Source: Gemmatales bacterium (GTDB lineage: Bacteria > Planctomycetota > Planctomycetia > Gemmatales > Gemmataceae). Taken from it: DNA of 64,000 nucleotides. Both the position numbers and the translations under genes were made by a program. Location of the stretch: the NCBI GenBank assembly GCA_026004675.1, contig BPJP01000006.1:124001-188000 (forward strand), in the 5' to 3' direction. This document shows, piece by piece, positions 62,599 through 64,000 of the stretch (position 1 is the stretch's first letter; every line of letters begins with the position of its first letter). The notes under the pieces were generated by a model. The model searched no databases, was not told the origin of the DNA, and saw nothing but the letters and a program-made list of their open reading frames with translations.

Positions 62599-63612
62599 TT
62601 ATACGGAAGGTTTTCGATTCCATGGAAGGCCGGCGTATTGAGCGTGGCGGCGGGCGAACACATTGACTGTTGCCACAGCCTTCGGTGCACGATCTTGACC
62701 GAATTTCTCGATAGCCTCGGCGCGGACAAGAGATGCTTTTTTGCCAGCCAGGATGTACTGGGCGTAGCAGAATTCATAGACTTCTGCGGTTTCGTGATCG
62801 CGCGGCCATCCGCCTTTCTTTTTCGTCGGCGTCGCCATGTTAGGCTGAAGCGCCGCCGGCTTCCCGTTGCGGCTGCGATTCATCGCCGCCATGCGCTTCG
62901 ATTTATAACAGCCGCAGCTTGTTGTACTGCCGTTGCGCAGGTTGCCGCCGCGCGCGACAAATTCGCGGCCACAGAGTAGGCAACTACAATCGAACATCGC
63001 TCCCTTGACGCCTTTCTGGCGCGGCCGCATCCGTAATACCTTCGCGTGGCCGAACACTTGGCCGGTCAAATCCATGCCGCGCGAGCATTTCCCACAACCG
63101 CGTGCGCCGGTTCTTTCGCGCAGGTCGCGCCCCGATTTGATCGCCTTTCGGCCACAGTCGCACGTCACATGCCAGGCTACATGGCCGTCGATACGTTTTT
63201 CCGCAATGCGGTCTACGGTCCATCGGCCGCAGCGCTTGCCGGTCATGTCCACGGTTCGTTCGTGCCGCAGGCAGCCGCAGCTTTTTGTTACGCCGATGTT
63301 GCCCGTTCGCACGGCGGTAGATTTGCCGCAATCGCAATCAAACAGCCAGCCGTTTCTTGTCGGGGCTTTCGCCGTCAATTGGCCGAACCGCATACCTGGT
63401 TGGATGTTGAGCTTTTTAGGCCGACACTTGCCGCAGGTTACGATTTTCCAATTGGCCAGGTCGCTGCCGCGCACGGTCCATTCCTTGCCGCAGCCGCCGC
63501 AGCGAACGCGCCAGCATGATTGGCGGGTTTTCAGCTTGTGATTTCGATCGCGCTCGATGACGGTCACGATGCCGTAGGTCTTGCCGGTCAGGTCAATGCC
63601 GCGTGTCTTCAT
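62599..63612 (-). CDS. Protein of four zinc-ribbon repeats with C-terminal helical domain
   Basis: A 337-residue protein. Four tandem units follow the pattern DLTGKxxGxxxVxxxxxxxxxxWxCxCxCGxxxxxxxxxLxxxxxxxCGxC, at about residues 5-65, 65-120, 120-185 and 185-245: CGGCGKEW...CGKC, CDCGKSTA...SCGC, CDCGRKAI...CGKC, CLLCGREF...SCGC. Such units occur in phage DNA-binding proteins linked to AP2/HNH homing nucleases, but no nuclease domain is seen. The C-terminus (AEVYEFCYAQYILAGKKASLVRAEAIEKFG) may bind DNA. Start from the strand MKTRGIDLTGK. Confidence 0.7.
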   Translation of the reverse strand: MKTRGIDLTGKTYGIVTVIERDRNHKLKTRQSCWRVRCGGCGKEWTVRGSDLANWKIVTCGKCRPKKLNIQPGMRFGQLTAKAPTRNGWLFDCDCGKSTAVRTGNIGVTKSCGCLRHERTVDMTGKRCGRWTVDRIAEKRIDGHVAWHVTCDCGRKAIKSGRDLRERTGARGCGKCSRGMDLTGQVFGHAKVLRMRPRQKGVKGAMFDCSCLLCGREFVARGGNLRNGSTTSCGCYKSKRMAAMNRSRNGKPAALQPNMATPTKKKGGWPRDHETAEVYEFCYAQYILAGKKASLVRAEAIEKFGQDRAPKAVATVNVFARRHAQYAGLPWNRKPSV

Positions 63613-63737
63613 GTCGCTGTATCCTTTCGTCGGTTGTTCCTGTCGTTACGGCTTCCATGTGTCCGAAGGATGGGAAATCTTATGCTCCCGGCAGTCGCAG
63701 GATTCGCCGCTTGTCGTCGGCTTCGCTGTCGGCGCAT

Positions 63738-64000
63738 TCATTCAAACGGATAGGCCAGCTTTTTTTGCTCTTCGAGTTTCTTCAGGGCTTTCTCAGCACG
63801 CTGCAAATCCTCAGCGACCAGTCCGTCCAATTTCGGCGTCCGTTCCTGCGCCGCGTTCTCCAAGTCGCCAGCTGCGACGCTGATCCACCATTCCGGCTGA
63901 AAATCCGGCTTTCCATCCGAATACGAGAAAGCCCGCCCAACCCTCTGTCTCAGATCGTGAATTCTCCGTCGCAAACTCGCCCATTCCGTCCGCGAAAGTC
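63738..64000 (-). CDS. Hypothetical protein, N-terminus beyond the window
   Basis: The C-terminal part of a helical protein: TEWASLRRRIHDLRQRVGRAFSY, then WWISVAAGDLENAAQERTPKLDGLVAEDLQRAEKALKKLEEQKKLAYPFE. The frame stays open to the right edge, so the TTG at 63974 is probably internal. It is acidic and perhaps coiled-coil. No family known. Confidence 0.5.
   Translation of the reverse strand, partial: LSRTEWASLRRRIHDLRQRVGRAFSYSDGKPDFQPEWWISVAAGDLENAAQERTPKLDGLVAEDLQRAEKALKKLEEQKKLAYPFE

Noticed and set aside
62185-64000. attR of the prophage in the right end
   Set aside because: No second copy of the tRNA-Phe 3' segment was found by eye.

Overview
The window reads as a planctomycete chromosome (Gemmataceae-like by gene content; this assignment is inference) with a large tailed-phage prophage. 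Host markers in about the first 25.3 kb are a Tat-exported DUF1501 protein, a CehA/McbA-type PHP hydrolase, a Ser/Thr kinase fused to WD40 repeats, a DUF2760 protein, a bacterial eRF1-like protein, a large secreted zinc metalloprotease and a PilZ protein. Housekeeping genes are a HemW-like radical SAM enzyme (cut by the window edge), a GcvH-like lipoyl protein, tadA, kdsA, a ferritin-like protein, selD, tatA, a MobA-like nucleotidyltransferase and tRNA-Val(CAC). The selD gene runs through an in-frame TGA exactly at the catalytic Cys/Sec position, so it should be annotated as a selenoprotein starting at 8450.

The prophage begins at 25536, where 47 nt matching the 3' part of a tRNA-Phe(GAA) gene abut a leftward tyrosine integrase. 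It runs to the right edge, because neither the intact tRNA-Phe nor the other att site is in the window. Early rightward genes (26.6-35.9 kb) encode DUF6166, a phage metallopeptidase, a tiny CsrA, a RecB-like nuclease, RecT, a replication-initiation-like protein, zinc-ribbon proteins, a DUF559-like nuclease, an XF1762-like protein and a DnaB helicase. A winged-helix protein and an excisionase-like HTH precede the late operon. The late genes are TerL, a lambda-type portal, an S49 protease-scaffold-major capsid fusion with a nested start, a DUF2190 decoration protein, connectors, tail tube, G/GT-like chaperones, tape measure, and tip and fibre proteins with duplicated modules and a LamG-like domain.

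Between the fibres and the lysis genes is an accessory and lysogeny block. It holds a HigA-like antitoxin with two unknown partners, and an XRE repressor whose two divergent promoters each carry the same operator, TACGCC-N4-GGCGTA, between -35 and -10. The lysis region has several single-TM or signal-peptide proteins, a holin-like protein and a candidate cysteine peptidase. The far right holds a MITE-like repeat, a fragment copy of the winged-helix gene, an HTH gene under a 41-bp palindrome, and a protein of four zinc-ribbon repeats.

At least fifteen coding regions or gene segments are broken by one extra base in a homopolymer, never by a missing base. They cluster in the host part and the early phage region and are absent from the structural genes. 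I treat these genes as probably intact and the breaks as probable sequence errors, with true frameshifting as the alternative. All functional calls rest on motif and family recognition by eye; no database search was run.
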